Assembly: GCF_022682495.2 (NCBI RefSeq)
Contig: NW_026527511.1
Location: 427,433-491,432 of the forward strand
Length of the DNA stretch: 64,000 bases
Reading direction: 5' to 3'
Source of the DNA: Desmodus rotundus
Taxonomy: Eukaryota; Chordata; Mammalia; Chiroptera; Phyllostomidae
In this document: in pieces, positions 20,722 through 33,097 of the stretch
Layout: every line of letters begins with the position of its first letter
Position numbering within the stretch: position 1 is the first letter of the stretch
Notes under the pieces: model-generated
Seen by the model: the letters and a program-made list of their open reading frames with translations, nothing else
What the model was told of the DNA's origin: nothing
The model's database searches: none
Program-made: the position numbers and the translations under genes

Positions 20722-22356
20722 GTGAGTCCCGTGACCCGAGGAAGGCTTGTGGTGGGGAGCCTGAGTGCGCACGCGCGGCCCAAGTATAGGCCCGAAACCA
20801 GCCAGCCGCGGCTCGGAGAAAAGCCATCTCCTGGGGGCCTCCCCATGTCCCTCCACTCCTCAAGGAGGACCCCTTTACAGATCGAAGAAAAGGGGGATCT
20901 TCGCAGTGTTGGGTTCGGGCCAGAGGGGTCTGCGGGTTTGCCTGCACGTACGCCAGGTGCTCGCACAACCGGCCCAGGTGTTTGAGCCCCGTGGAGGCAG
21001 AGGGCTCCTTATTGCTGGATGATAGTGTCCTGCAGGGTTAAGGGAGGGCGTGGGCACTCCCAGGGCGACAGAGGGCACCTGGCCTTTAGAGAGTTCCCTG
21101 GAAAATTCCCCGCCCAGGCCCCTGGTCCACAAGTCTATCCTGCGCACAGTGTCTGTGGGAGGCTGGGAGTGCTTCTGGGCAGTGTTCCCCAGCGGAAATC
21201 GCGTGGTCCTCTAGGTGGCAGGGAGGGCTCCTGTGTCCACGGACAGGTGCCCAGGGACCCGGTGGAACTGCTGTGACCTCTAAAGGGTGGGTCAGGTGAG
21301 CCGAGGGAGGTGTGTGCTTGGGCGCCTGAGTGCGCATGCGCGGCCCACGTATAGGCCCGAAACGAGCCAGCCGCGGCTCGGAGAAAAGCCATCTCCTGGG
21401 GGCCTCCCCATGTTCTTCCACTCCTCAAGCGTGACCCCTTTACGGATGGAAGAAAAGGGGGATCTTCGCAGTGGTGGGTTCGGGCCAGAGGGGTCGGCGG
21501 GTTTGCCTCCACGTACGCCAGGTGCCCGCACACCGGGCCCAGGTGTTTGTGCCCCGTGGAGGCAGAGGGCTGCTTATTGCTGGATGCAAGTGTCCTGCGG
21601 GGTCAAGGAACGGCATGGGCACTCCCCCCCGCCACACAGGGCGCCGGGCCCTTAGAGAGTTCCATGGGAAATCCCCCGCCCATGCCCCCGGTACCCAAGT
21701 CTGTCCTTAGCACACTGTCTGTGCGGGGCTGAAGGTGCTGCTAGGCAGTGTGGCCTGTGGGAAATCGTGCGGTCCTCTGAGTGGCAGGGAGGGCTTCTGT
21801 TTCCCCGAACAGGTGCGCAGGGACCCTGTAAAACTGCTGTGACCTCTCAAGGTGGTCATGTGACCCCTCAAGTGTGGGGCTGCTGACCTCCCAAGGGTGC
21901 GTCACGGGACCCCTCAAGGACGGGTCACGTGACCCCAAAAGGCTGGGTCACGAGACTCCTCAAGGGTGGGTCACGTGACCCCTCGGGGGTGGGTCACGTG
22001 ACCCCAAAAGGGTGGGTCACGTGACCCCTCAGGGGTGGGTCACCAGACCCCTCAGGGGTGGGTCACGTGACCCCTCAGGGTTGGGTCACGTGACGCCTCG
22101 AGGTTGGGTCATGTGAACCCTCGGGGGTGGGTCACGTGACCCCTCAGGGGTGGGTCACGAGACCCCTCAGGGGTGGGTCACGTGACCCCTCAGCTTTGGG
22201 TCACGTGACCCCTCGGGGGTGGGTCATGTGACCCCTCGGGGGTGGGTCACGTGACCCCTCAGGGGTGGGTCACGAGACCCCTCAGGGGTGGGTCACGTGA
22301 CCCCTCAGGGTTGGGTCACGAGACCCCTCAGGGGTGGGTCAGGAGACACCTAGAGG
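20722..22356 (+). repeat. Unit 17: A-B + tract (1,635 bp)
   Basis: Second copy of unit 14, offset 4,130. B entry 21287, tract 21839-22356. No difference noticed by eye. Confidence 0.9.
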
Positions 22357-23738
22357 GTGAGTCCCGTGACCCGAGGAAGGCTTGTGGTGGGGAGCCTGAG
22401 TGCGCACGCGCAGCCCAAGTATAGGCCCGAAACCAGCCAGCCGCGGCTCGGAGAAAAGCCATCTCCTGGGGGCCTCCCCATGTTCCTCCTCTCCTCAAGG
22501 AGGACCCCTTTACGGATGGAAGAAACGGGGGAACTTCGCAGTGGTGGGTTCGGGCCAGAGGGGTCTGCGGGTTTGCCTGCACGTACGCCAGGTGCTCGAA
22601 CAACGGGCTCAGGTGTTTGAGCCCCGTGGAGGCAGAGGGCTCCTTATTGCTGGATGATAGTGTTCTGCAGGGTTAAGGGAGGGCGTGGGCACTCCCAGGG
22701 CGACAGAGGGCACCTGGCCTTTAGAGAGTTCCCTGGAAAATTCCCCGCCCAGGCCCCTGGTCCACAAGTCTATCCTGCGCACAGTGTCTGTGGGAGGCTG
22801 GGAGTGCTTCTGGGCAGTGTACCCCAGCGGAAATCGCGTGGTCCTCTAGGTGGCAGGGAGGGCTCCTGTGTCCACGGACAGGTGCCCAGGGACCCGGTGG
22901 AACTGCTGTGACCTCTAAAGGGTGGGTCAGGTGAGCCGAAGGAGGTGTGTGCTTGGGCGCCTGAGTGCGCATGCGCGGCCCACGTATAGGCCCGAAACGA
23001 GCCAGCCGCGGCTCGGAGAAAAGCCATCTCCTGGGGGCCTCCCCATGTTCTTCCACTCCTCAAGCGTGACCCCTTTACGGATGGAAGAAAAGGGGGATCT
23101 TCGCAGTGGTGGGTTCTGGCCAGAGGGGTCGGCGGGTTTGCCTCCACGTACGCCAGGTGCCCGCACACCGGGCCCAGGTGTTTGTGCCCCGTGGAGGCAG
23201 AGGGCTGCTTATTGCTGGATGCAAGTGTCCTGCGGGGTCAAGGAACGGCATGGGCACTCCCCCCCGCCACACAGGGCGCCGGGCCCTTAGAGAGTTCCAT
23301 GGGAAATCCCCCGCCCATGCCCCCGGTACCCAAGTCTGTCCTTAGCACACTGTCTGTGCGGGGCTGAAGGTGCTGCTAGGCAGTGTGGCCTGTGGGAAAT
23401 CGTGCGGTCCTCTGAGTGGCAGGGAGGGCTTCTGTTTCCCCGAACAGGTGCGCAGGGACCCTGTAAAACTGCTGTGACCTCTCAAGGTGGTCATGTGACC
23501 CCTCAAGTGTGGGGCTGCTGACCTCCCAAGGGTGCGTCACGGGACCCCTCAAGGACGGGTCACGTGACCCCAAAAGGCTGGGTCACGAGACTCCTCAAGG
23601 GTGGGTCACGTGACCCCTCGGGGGTGGGTCACGTGACCCCAAAAGGGTGGGTCACGTGACCCCTCAGGGGCGAGTCACGTGACCCCTCAGGGTTGGGTCA
23701 CCAGACCCCTCAGGGGTGGGTCAGGAGACACCTAGAGG
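22357..23738 (+). repeat. Unit 18: A-B + tract (1,382 bp)
   Basis: Second copy of unit 15 through core B (entry 22922). The tract 23474-23738 then departs, being 23 bp shorter and of the CACCAG-ending type that precedes core A. Confidence 0.9.
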
Positions 23739-25142
23739 GTGAGTCCCGTGACCCGAGGAAGGCTTGTGGTGGGGAGCCTGAGTGCGCACGCGCGGCCCAA
23801 GTATAGGCCCGAAACCAGCCAGCCCCGGTTCGGAGAAAAGCCATCTCCTGGGGGCCGCCCCATGTTCCTCCTCTCCTCAAGGAGGACCCCTTTACGGATG
23901 GAAGAAAAGGGGGATCTTCGCAGTGGTGGGTTCGGGCCAGAGGGGTCTGCGGTTTTGCCTGCACGTACGCCAGGTGCTCGCACAACGGGCCCAGGTGTTT
24001 GAGCCCCGTGGAGGCAGAGGGCTCCTTATTGCTGGATGATAGTGTTCTGCAGGGTTAAGGGAGGGCGTGGGCACTCCCAGGGCGACAGAGGGCACCTGGC
24101 CTTTAGAGAGTTCCATGGAAAATTCCCCGCCCAGGCCCCTGGTCCACAAGTCTATCCTGCGCACAGTGTCTGTGGGAGGCTGGGAGTGCTTCTGGGCAGT
24201 GTTCCCCAGCGGAAATCGCGTGGTCCTCTAGGTGGCAGGGAGGGCTCCTGTGTCCACGGACAGGTGCCCAGGGACCCGGTGGAAATGCTGTGACCTCTAA
24301 AGGGTGGGTCAGGTGAGCCGAGGGAGGTGTGTGCTTGGGCGCCTGAGTGCGCATGCGCGGCCCACGTATAGGCCCGAAACGAGCCAGCCGCGGCTCGGAG
24401 AAAAGCCATCTCCTGGGGGCCTCCCCATGTTCTTCCACTCCTCAAGCGTGACCCCTTTACGGATGGAAGAAAAGGGGGATCTTCGCAGTGGTGGGTTCGG
24501 GCCAGAGGGGTCGGCGGGTTTGCCTCCACGTACGCCAGGTGCCCGCACACCGGGCCCAGGTGTTTGTGCCCCGTGGAGGCAGAGGGCTGCTTATTGCTGG
24601 ATGCAAGTGTCCTGCGGGGTCAAGGAACGGCATGGGCACTGCCCCGGCCACACAGGGCGCCGGGCCCTTAGAGAGTTCCATGGGAAATCCCCCGCCCATG
24701 AGCCCGGTACCCAAGTCTGTCCTTAGCACACTGTCTGTGCGGGGCTGAAGGTGCTGCTAGGCAGTGTGGCCTGTGGGAAATCGTGCGGTCCTCTGAGTGG
24801 CAGGGAGGGCTTCTGTTTCCCCGAACAGGTGCGCAGGGACCCTGTAAAACTGCTGTGACCTCTCAAGGTGGTCATGTGACCCCTCAAGTGTGGGGCAGCT
24901 GACCTCCCAAGGGTGGGTCACGGGACCCCTCAAGGACGGGTCACGTGACCCCAAAAGGGTGGGTCACGAGACTCCTCAAGGGTGGGTCACGTGACCCCTC
25001 TGGGGTAGGTCACGTGACCCCTCGGGGGGGGGTCACGTGACCCCTCGGGGGTGGGTCACGAGACCCCTCAGGGGTGGGTCACCTGACCCCTCGGGGGTGG
25101 GTCACGAGACCCCTCAGGGGTGGGTCAGGAGACACCTCAAGG
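23739..25142 (+). repeat. Unit 19: A-B + tract (1,404 bp)
   Basis: B entry 24304, tract 24855-25142 with a G9 run. Core A has TTCCATGGAAAATTC and GGTGGAAATGCTG, the form shared with 6594, 8838, 25960 and later A cores. Confidence 0.9.
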
Positions 25143-25959
25143 GTGAGTCCCGTGACCCGAGGAAGGCTTGTGGTGGGGAGCCTGAGTGCGCACGCGCGGC
25201 CCACGTATAGGCCCGAAACGAGCCAGCCGCGGCTCGGAGAAAAGCCATCTCCTGGGGGCCTCCCCATGTTCTTCCACTCCTCGAGCGTGACCCCTTTACG
25301 GATGGAAGAAAAGGGGGATCTTCGCAGTGGTGGGTTCTGGCCAGAGGGGTGGGCGGGTTTGCCTCCACGTACGCCAGGTGCCCGCACACCGGGCCCAGGT
25401 GTTTGTGCCCCGTGGAGGCAGAGGGCTGCTTATTGCTGGATGCAAGTGTCCTGCGGGGTCAAGGAACGGCATGGGCACTCCCCCCCGCCACACAGGGCGC
25501 CGGGCCCTTAGAGAGTTCCATGGGAAATCCCCCGCCCATGCCCCCGGTACCCAAGTCTGTCCTTAGCACACTGTCTGTGCGGGGCTGAAGGTGCTGCTAG
25601 GCAGTGTGGCCTGTGGGAAATCGTGCGGTCCTCTGAGTGGCAGGGAGGGCTTCTGTTTCCCCGAACAGGTGCGCAGGGACCCTGTAAAACTGCTGTGACC
25701 TCTCAAGGTGGTCATGTGACCCCTCAAGTGTGGGGCTGCTGACCTCCCAAGGGTGCGTCACGGGACCCCTCAAGGACGGGTCACGTGACCCCAAAAGGCT
25801 GGGTCACGAGACTCCTCAAGGGTGGGTCACGTGACCCCTCGGGGGTGGGTCACGTGACCCCAAAAGGGTGGGTCACGTGACCCCTCAGGGGTGAGTCACG
25901 TGACCCCTCAGGGTTGGGTCACCAGACCCCTCAGGGGTGGGTCAGGAGACACCTAGAGG
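25143..25959 (+). repeat. Unit 20: single core B + tract (817 bp)
   Basis: Tract 25695-25959. Shares the derived GC-box with unit 6. Position and neighbours match units 32 and 50. Confidence 0.9.
25346..25357 (+). promoter_or_regulatory. GC-box shared with the unit at 7999
   Basis: Same derived GGGGTGGGCGGG as at 8202-8213. The related units at 40312 and 60031 keep the unmodified GGGGTCGGCGGG. Confidence 0.35.
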
Positions 25960-27659
25960 GTGAGTCCCGTGACCCGAGGAAGGCTTGTGGTGGGGAGCCT
26001 GAGTGCGCACGCGCGGCCCAAGTATAGGCCCGAAACCAGCCAGCCCCGGTTCGGAGAAAAGCCATCTCCTGGGGGCCGCCCCATGTTCCTCCTCTCCTCA
26101 AGGAGGACCCCTTTACGGATGGAAGAAAAGGGGGATCTTCGCAGTGGTGGGTTCGGGCCAGAGGGGTCTGCGGTTTTGCCTGCACGTACGCCAGGTGCTC
26201 GCACAACGGGCCCAGGTGTTTGAGCCCCGTGGAGGCAGAGGGCTCCTTATTGCTGGATGATAGTGTTCTGCAGGGTTAAGGGAGGGCGTGGGCACTCCCA
26301 GGGCGACAGAGGGCACCTGGCCTTTAGAGAGTTCCATGGAAAATTCCCCGCCCAGGCCCCTGGTCCACAAGTCTATCCTGCGCACAGTGTCTGTGGGAGG
26401 CTGGGAGTGCTTCTGGGCAGTGTTCCCCAGCGGAAATGGCGTGGTCCTCTAGGTGGCAGGGAGGGCTCCTGTGTCCACGGACAGGTGCCCAGGGACCCGG
26501 TGGAAATGCTGTGACCTCTAAAGGGTGGGTCAGGTGAGCCGAGGGAGGTGTGTGCTTGGGCGCCTGAGTGCGCATGCGCGGCCCACGTATAGGCCCGAAA
26601 CGAGCCAGCCGCGGCTCGGAGAAAAGCCATCTCCTGGGGGCCTCCCCATGTTCTTCCACTCCTCAAGCGTGACCCCTTTACGGATGGAAGAAAAGGGGGA
26701 TCTTCGCAGTGGTGGGTTCGGGCCAGAGGGGTCGGCGGGTTTGCCTCCACGTACGCCAGGTGTCCGCACACCGGGCCCAGGTGTTTGTGCCCCGTGGAGG
26801 CAGAGGGCTGCTTATTGCTGGATGCAAGTGTCCTGCGGGGTCAAGGAACGGCATGGGCACCCCCCGGCTACACAGGGCGCCGGGCCCTTATAGAGTTCCA
26901 TGGGAAATCCCCCGCCCATGCCCCCTGTACCCAAGTCTGTCCTTAGCACACTGTCTGTGCGGGGCTGAAGGTGCTGCTAGGCAGTGTGGCCTGTGGGAAA
27001 TCGTGCGGTCCTCTGAGTGGCAGGGAGGGCTTCTGTTTCCCCGAACAGGTGAGCAGGGACCCTGTAAAACTGCTGTGACCTCTCAAGGTGGTCATGTGAC
27101 CCCTCAAGTGTGGGGCAGCTGACCTCCCAAGGGTGGGTCACGGGACCCCTCAAGGGTGGGTCACCAGACCCCTCAAGGACGGGTCACGTGACCCCAAAAG
27201 GGTGGGTCAGGAGACTCCTCAAGGGTGGGTCACGTGACCCCAAAAGGGTGGGTCACGAGACTCCTCAAGGGTGGGTCACGTGACCCCTCAGGGGTGGGTC
27301 ATGTGACCCTCGGGGGTGGGTCACGTGACCCCTCAGGGGTGGGTCACGAGACCCCTCAGGGGTGGGTCACGTGACCCCTCAGGGTTGGGTCACGTGACCC
27401 CTCGGGGGTGGGTCATGTGACCCCTCGAGGTGGGTCACGTGACCCCTCAGGGGTGGGTCACGAGACCCCTCAGGGGTGGGTCACGTGACCCCTCAGGTTT
27501 GGGTCACGTGACCCCTCGGGGGTGGGTCATGTGACCCCTCGTGGGTGGGTCACGTGACCCCTCAGGGGTGGGTCACGAGACCCCTCAGGGGTGGGTCACG
27601 TGACCGCTCAGGGTTGGGTCACCAGACCCCTCAGGTGTGGGTCAGGAGACACCTAGAGG
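25960..27659 (+). repeat. Unit 21: A-B + tract (1,700 bp)
   Basis: B entry 26525, tract 27075-27659 (585 bp). Core A has a private GGAAATGGCGTGG. Core B has GGTGTCCGCAC, CACCCCCCGGCTAC and GTGAGCAGGG, all repeated at 29814. Confidence 0.9.
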
Positions 27660-29808
27660 GTGAGTCCCGTGACCCGAGGAAGGCTTGTGGTGGGGAGCCT
27701 GAGTGCGCACGCGCGGCCCAAGTATAGGCCCGAAACCAGCCAGCCCCGGCTCGGAGAAAAGCCATCTCCTGGGGGCCTCCCCATGTTCCTCCTCTCCTCA
27801 AGGAGGACCCCTTTACGGATGGAAGAAAAGGGGGATCTTCGCAGTGGTGGGTTCGGGCCAGAGGGGTCTGCGGGTTTTGCCTGCACGTACGCCAGGTGCT
27901 CGCACAACGGGCCCAGGTGTTTGAGCCCCGTGGAGGCAGAGGGCTCCTTATTGCTGGATGATAGTGTTCTGCAGGGTTAAGGGAGGGCGTGGGCACTCCC
28001 AGGGCGACAGAGGGCACCTGGCCTTTAGAGAGTTCCCTGGAAAATTCCCCGCCCAGGCCCCTGGTCCACAAGTCTATCCTGCGCACAGTGTCTGTGGGAG
28101 GCTGGGAGTGCTTCTGGGCAGTGTTCCCCAGCGGAAATCGCGTGGTCCTCTAGGTGGCAGGGAGGGCTCCTGTGTCCACGGACAGGTGCCCAGGGACCCG
28201 GTGGAACTGCTGTGACCTCTAAAGGGTGGGTCAGGTGAGCCGAGGGAGGTGTGTGCTTGGGCGCCTGAGTGCGCATGCGCGGCCCACGTATAGGCCCGAA
28301 ACGAGCCAGCCGCGGCTCGGAGAAAAGCCATCTCCTGGGGGCCTCCCCATGTTCTTCCACTCCTCAAGCGTGACCCCTTTACGGATGGAAGAAAAGGGGG
28401 ATCTTCGCAGTGGTGGGTTCGGGCCAGAGGGGTCGGCGGGTTTGCCTCCACGTACGCCAGGTGCCCGCACACCGGGCCCAGGTGTTTGTGCCCCGTGGAG
28501 GCAGAGGGCTGCTTATTGCTGGATGCAAGTGTCCTGCGGGGTCAAGGAACGGCATGGGCACTGCCCCGGCCACACAGGGCGCCGGGCCTTTGGAGAGTTC
28601 CATGGGAAATCCCCCGCCCATGCCCCCGGTACCCAAGTCTGTCCTTAGCACACTGTCTGTGCGGGGCTGAAGGTGCTGCTAGGCAGTGTGGCCTGTGGGA
28701 AATCGTGCGGTCCTCTGAGTGGCAGGGAGGGCTTCTGTTTCCCCGAACAGGTGCGCAGGGACCCTGTAAAACTGCTGTGACCTCTCAAGGGGGTCATGTG
28801 ACCCCTCAAGTGTGGGGCAGCTGACCTCCCAAGGGTGGGTCACGGGACCCCTCAAGGACGGGTCACGTGACCCCAAAAGGGTGGGTCACGAGACTCCTCA
28901 AGGGTGGGTCACGTGACCCCTCAGGGGTGGGTCACGTGACCCCAAAATGGTGGGTCACGTGACCCCTCAGGTTTGGGTCACGTGACCCCTTGGGGGTGGG
29001 TCATGTGACCCCTCGGGGGTGGGTCACGTGACCCCTCAGGTGTGGGTCACGAGACCCCTCAGGGGTGGGTCACGTGACCCCTCAGGTTTGGGTCACGTGA
29101 CCCCTCGGGGGTAGGTCATGTGACCCCTCGGGGGTGGGTCACGTGACCCCTCAGGGGTGGGTCACGAGACCCCTCAGGGGTGGGTCACGTGACCCCTCAG
29201 GGTTGGGTCACGAGACCCCTCAGGGGTGGGTCAGGAGACACCTAGCGGGTGAGTCCCGTGACCCGAGAAAGGCTTGTGGTGGGGAGCCTGAGTGCGCACG
29301 CGCGGCCCAAGTATAGGCCCGAAACCAGCCAGCCGCGGCTCGGAGAAAAGCCATCTCCTGGGGGCCTCCCCATGTTCCTCCTCTCCTCAACGAGGACCCC
29401 TTTACGGATGGAAGAAAAGGGGGATCTTCGCAGTGGTGGGTTCGGGCCAGAGGGGTCTGCGGGTTTGCCTGCACGTACGCCAGGTGCTCGCACAACGGGC
29501 CCAGGTGTTTGAGCCCCGTGGAGGCAGAGGGCTCCTTATTGCTGGATGATAGTGTTCTGCAGGGTTAAGGGAGGGCGTGGGCACTCCCAGGGCGACAGAG
29601 GGCACCTGGCCTTTAGAGAGTTCCCTGGAAAATTCCCCGCCCAGGCCCCTGGTCCACAAGTCTATCCTGCGCACAGTGTCTGTGGGAGGCTGGGAGTGCT
29701 TCTGGGCAGTGTACCCCAGCGGAAATCGCGTGGTCCTCTATGTGGCAGGGAGGGCTCCTGTGTCCACGGACAGGTGCCCAGGGACCCGGTGGAACTGCTG
29801 TGACCTCT
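26520..29808 (+). repeat. W1: first copy of a 3,289-bp tandem duplication
   Basis: Core B of unit 21, all of unit 22 and core A of unit 23. Boundaries are approximate and fall near A-B linkers. The A core of unit 21 is not part of it. Confidence 0.85.
27660..29248 (+). repeat. Unit 22: A-B + tract (1,589 bp)
   Basis: B entry 28226, tract 28777-29248. Core A has an extra base (CTGCGGGTTTTGCC, near 27,870), inherited by 30949. Core B ends GGGCCTTTGGAGAG. The tract opens TCAAGGGGGTCATG. Confidence 0.9.
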
Positions 29809-30948
29809 AAAGGGTGGGTCAGGTGAGCCGAGGGAGGTGTGTGCTTGGGCGCCTGAGTGCGCATGCGCGGCCCACGTATAGGCCCGAAACGAGCCAGCCG
29901 CGGCTCGGAGAAAAGCCATCTCCTGGGGGCCTCCCCATGTTCTTCCACTCCTCAAGCGTGACCCCTTTACGGATGGAAGAAAAGGGGGATCTTCGCAGTG
30001 GTGGGTTCGGGCCAGAGGGGTCGGCGGGTTTGCCTCCACGTACGCCAGGTGTCCGCACACCGGGCCCAGGTGTTTGTGCCCCGTGGAGGCAGAGGGCTGC
30101 TTATTGCTGGATGCAAGTGTCCTGCGGGGTCAAGGAACGGCATGGGCACCCCCCGGCTACACAGGGCGCCGGGCCCTTATAGAGTTCCATGGGAAATCCC
30201 CCGCCCATGCCCCCTGTACCCAAGTCTGTCCTTAGCACACTGTCTGTGCGGGGCTGAAGGTGCTGCTAGGCAGTGTGGCCTGTGGGAAATCGTGCGGTCC
30301 TCTGAGTGGCAGGGAGGGCTTCTGTTTCCCCGAACAGGTGAGCAGGGACCCTGTAAAACTGCTGTGACCTCTCAAGGTGGTCATGTGACCCCTCAAGTGT
30401 GGGGCAGCTGACCTCCCAAGGGTGGGTCACGGGACCCCTCAAGGGTGGGTCACCAGACCCCTCAAGGACGGGTCACGTGACCCCAAAAGGGTGGGTCAGG
30501 AGACTCCTCAAGGGTGGGTCACGTGACCCCAAAAGGGTGGGTCACGAGACTCCTCAAGGGTGGGTCACGTGACCCCTCAGGGGTGGGTCATGTGACCCTC
30601 GGGGGTGGGTCACGTGACCCCTCAGGGGTGGGTCACGAGACCCCTCAGGGGTGGGTCACGTGACCCCTCAGGGTTGGGTCACGTGACCCCTCGGGGGTGG
30701 GTCATGTGACCCCTCGAGGTGGGTCACGTGACCCCTCAGGGGTGGGTCACGAGACCCCTCAGGGGTGGGTCACGTGACCCCTCAGGTTTGGGTCACGTGA
30801 CCCCTCGGGGGTGGGTCATGTGACCCCTCGTGGGTGGGTCACGTGACCCCTCAGGGGTGGGTCACGAGACCCCTCAGGGGTGGGTCACGTGACCGCTCAG
30901 GGTTGGGTCACCAGACCCCTCAGGTGTGGGTCAGGAGACACCTAGAGG
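29249..30948 (+). repeat. Unit 23: A-B + tract (1,700 bp)
   Basis: B entry 29814, tract 30364-30948. Core A has CTCAACGAGGACC and CTCTATGTGGC, shared with 32538, 44395 and 52213, plus a private CCGAGAAAGG. Confidence 0.9.
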
Positions 30949-33097
30949 GTGAGTCCCGTGACCCGAGGAAGGCTTGTGGTGGGGAGCCTGAGTGCGCACG
31001 CGCGGCCCAAGTATAGGCCCGAAACCAGCCAGCCCCGGCTCGGAGAAAAGCCATCTCCTGGGGGCCTCCCCATGTTCCTCCTCTCCTCAAGGAGGACCCC
31101 TTTACGGATGGAAGAAAAGGGGGATCTTCGCAGTGGTGGGTTCGGGCCAGAGGGGTCTGCGGGTTTTGCCTGCACGTACGCCAGGTGCTCGCACAACGGG
31201 CCCAGGTGTTTGAGCCCCGTGGAGGCAGAGGGCTCCTTATTGCTGGATGATAGTGTTCTGCAGGGTTAAGGGAGGGCGTGGGCACTCCCAGGGCGACAGA
31301 GGGCACCTGGCCTTTAGAGAGTTCCCTGGAAAATTCCCCGCCCAGGCCCCTGGTCCACAAGTCTATCCTGCGCACAGTGTCTGTGGGAGGCTGGGAGTGC
31401 TTCTGGGCAGTGTTCCCCAGCGGAAATCGCGTGGTCCTCTAGGTGGCAGGGAGGGCTCCTGTGTCCACGGACAGGTGCCCAGGGACCCGGTGGAACTGCT
31501 GTGACCTCTAAAGGGTGGGTCAGGTGAGCCGAGGGATGTGTGTGCTTGGGCGCCTGAGTGCGCATGCGCGGCCCACGTATAGGCCCGAAACGAGCCAGCC
31601 GCGGCTCGGAGAAAAGCCATCTCCTGGGGGCCTCCCCATGTTCTTCCACTCCTCAAGCGTGACCCCTTTACGGATGGAAGAAAAGGGGGATCTTCGCAGT
31701 GGTGGGTTCGGGCCAGAGGGGTCGGCGGGTTTGCCTCCACGTACGCCAGGTGCCCGCACACCGGGCCCAGGTGTTTGTGCCCCGTGGAGGCAGAGGGCTG
31801 CTTATTGCTGGATGCAAGTGTCCTGCGGGGTCAAGGAACGGCATGGGCACTGCCCCGGCCACACAGGGCGCCGGGCCTTTGGAGAGTTCCATGGGAAATC
31901 CCCCGCCCATGCCCCCGGTACCCAAGTCTGTCCTTAGCACACTGTCTGTGCGGGGCTGAAGGTGCTGCTAGGCAGTGTGGCCTGTGGGAAATCGTGCGGT
32001 CCTCTGAGTGGCAGGGAGGGCTTCTGTTTCCCCGAACAGGTGCGCAGGGACCCTATAAAACTGCTGTGACCTCTCAAGGGGGTCATGTGACCCCTCAAGT
32101 GTGGGGCAGCTGACCTCCCAAGGGTGGGTCAAGGGACCCCTCAAGGACGGGTCACGTGACCCCAAAAGGGTGGGTCACGAGACTCCTCAAGGGTGGGTCA
32201 CGTGACCCCTCAGGGGTGGGTCACGTGACCCCAAAATGGTGGGTCACGTGACCCCTCAGGTTTGGGTCACGTGACCCCTTGGGGGTGGGTCATGTGACCC
32301 CTCGGGGGTGGGTCACGTGACCCCTCAGGTGTGGGTCACGAGACCCCTCAGGGGTGGGTCACGTGACCCCTCAGGTTTGGGTCACGTGACCCCTCGGGGG
32401 TAGGTCATGTGACCCCTCGGGGGTGGGTCACGTGACCCCTCAGGGGTGGGTCACGAGACCCCTCAGGGGTGGGTCACGTGACCCCTCAGGGTTGGGTCAC
32501 GAGACCCCTCAGGGGTGGGTCAGGAGACACCTAGCGGGTGAGTCCCGTGACCCGAGGAAGGCTTGTGGTGGGGAGCCTGAGTGCGCACGCGCGGCCCAAG
32601 TATAGGCCCGAAACCAGCCAGCCGCGGCTCGGAGAAAAGCCATCTCCTGGGGGCCTCCCCATGTTCCTCCTCTCCTCAACGAGGACCCCTTTACGGATGG
32701 AAGAAAAGGGGGATCTTCGCAGTGGTGGGTTCGGGCCAGAGGGGTCTGCGGGTTTGCCTGCACGTACGCCAGGTGCTCGCACAACGGGCCCAGGTGTTTG
32801 AGCCCCGTGGAGGCAGAGGGCTCCTTATTGCTGGATGATAGTGTTCTGCAGGGTTAAGGGAGGGCGTGGGCACTCCCAGGGCGACAGAGGGCACCTGGCC
32901 TTTAGAGAGTTCCCTGGAAAATTCCCCGCCCAGGCCCCTGGTCCACAAGTCTATCCTGCGCACAGTGTCTGTGGGAGGCTGGGAGTGCTTCTGGGCAGTG
33001 TACCCCAGCGGAAATCGCGTGGTCCTCTATGTGGCAGGGAGGGCTCCTGTGTCCACGGACAGGTGCCCAGGGACCCGGTGGAACTGCTGTGACCTCT
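29809..33097 (+). repeat. W2: second copy of the 3,289-bp duplication
   Basis: Core B of unit 23, unit 24 and core A of unit 25. The inherited one-base insertion near 31,160 confirms descent from the 27,870 copy. Confidence 0.85.
30949..32537 (+). repeat. Unit 24: A-B + tract (1,589 bp)
   Basis: Second copy of unit 22, offset 3,289. B entry 31515 (private GAGGGATGTG), tract 32066-32537. The core B end reads CCCTATAAAACTGC, which creates TATAAAA at 32054-32060. Confidence 0.9.

Larger units (their letters stand above)
19632..23738 (+). repeat. Z2: second copy of the 4,130-bp duplication
   Basis: Units 16-18. Copies Z1 with only a couple of differences noticed, then diverges in the last tract, which makes this copy 23 bp shorter (4,107 bp). 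Confidence 0.9.

Noticed and set aside
27631..28086. A 151-codon reverse-strand frame that fuses two frames present in other units
   Set aside because: It is produced by the single extra base near 27,870; the copy at 30,920 inherits it by duplication, so conservation is not evidence of coding.
32054..32060. TATAAAA as a TATA box
   Set aside because: It arises by one G-to-A change in CCCTGTAAAAC and is found in only three related units, at the core's 3' end and away from the NRF-1 motif. It is more useful as a lineage marker.
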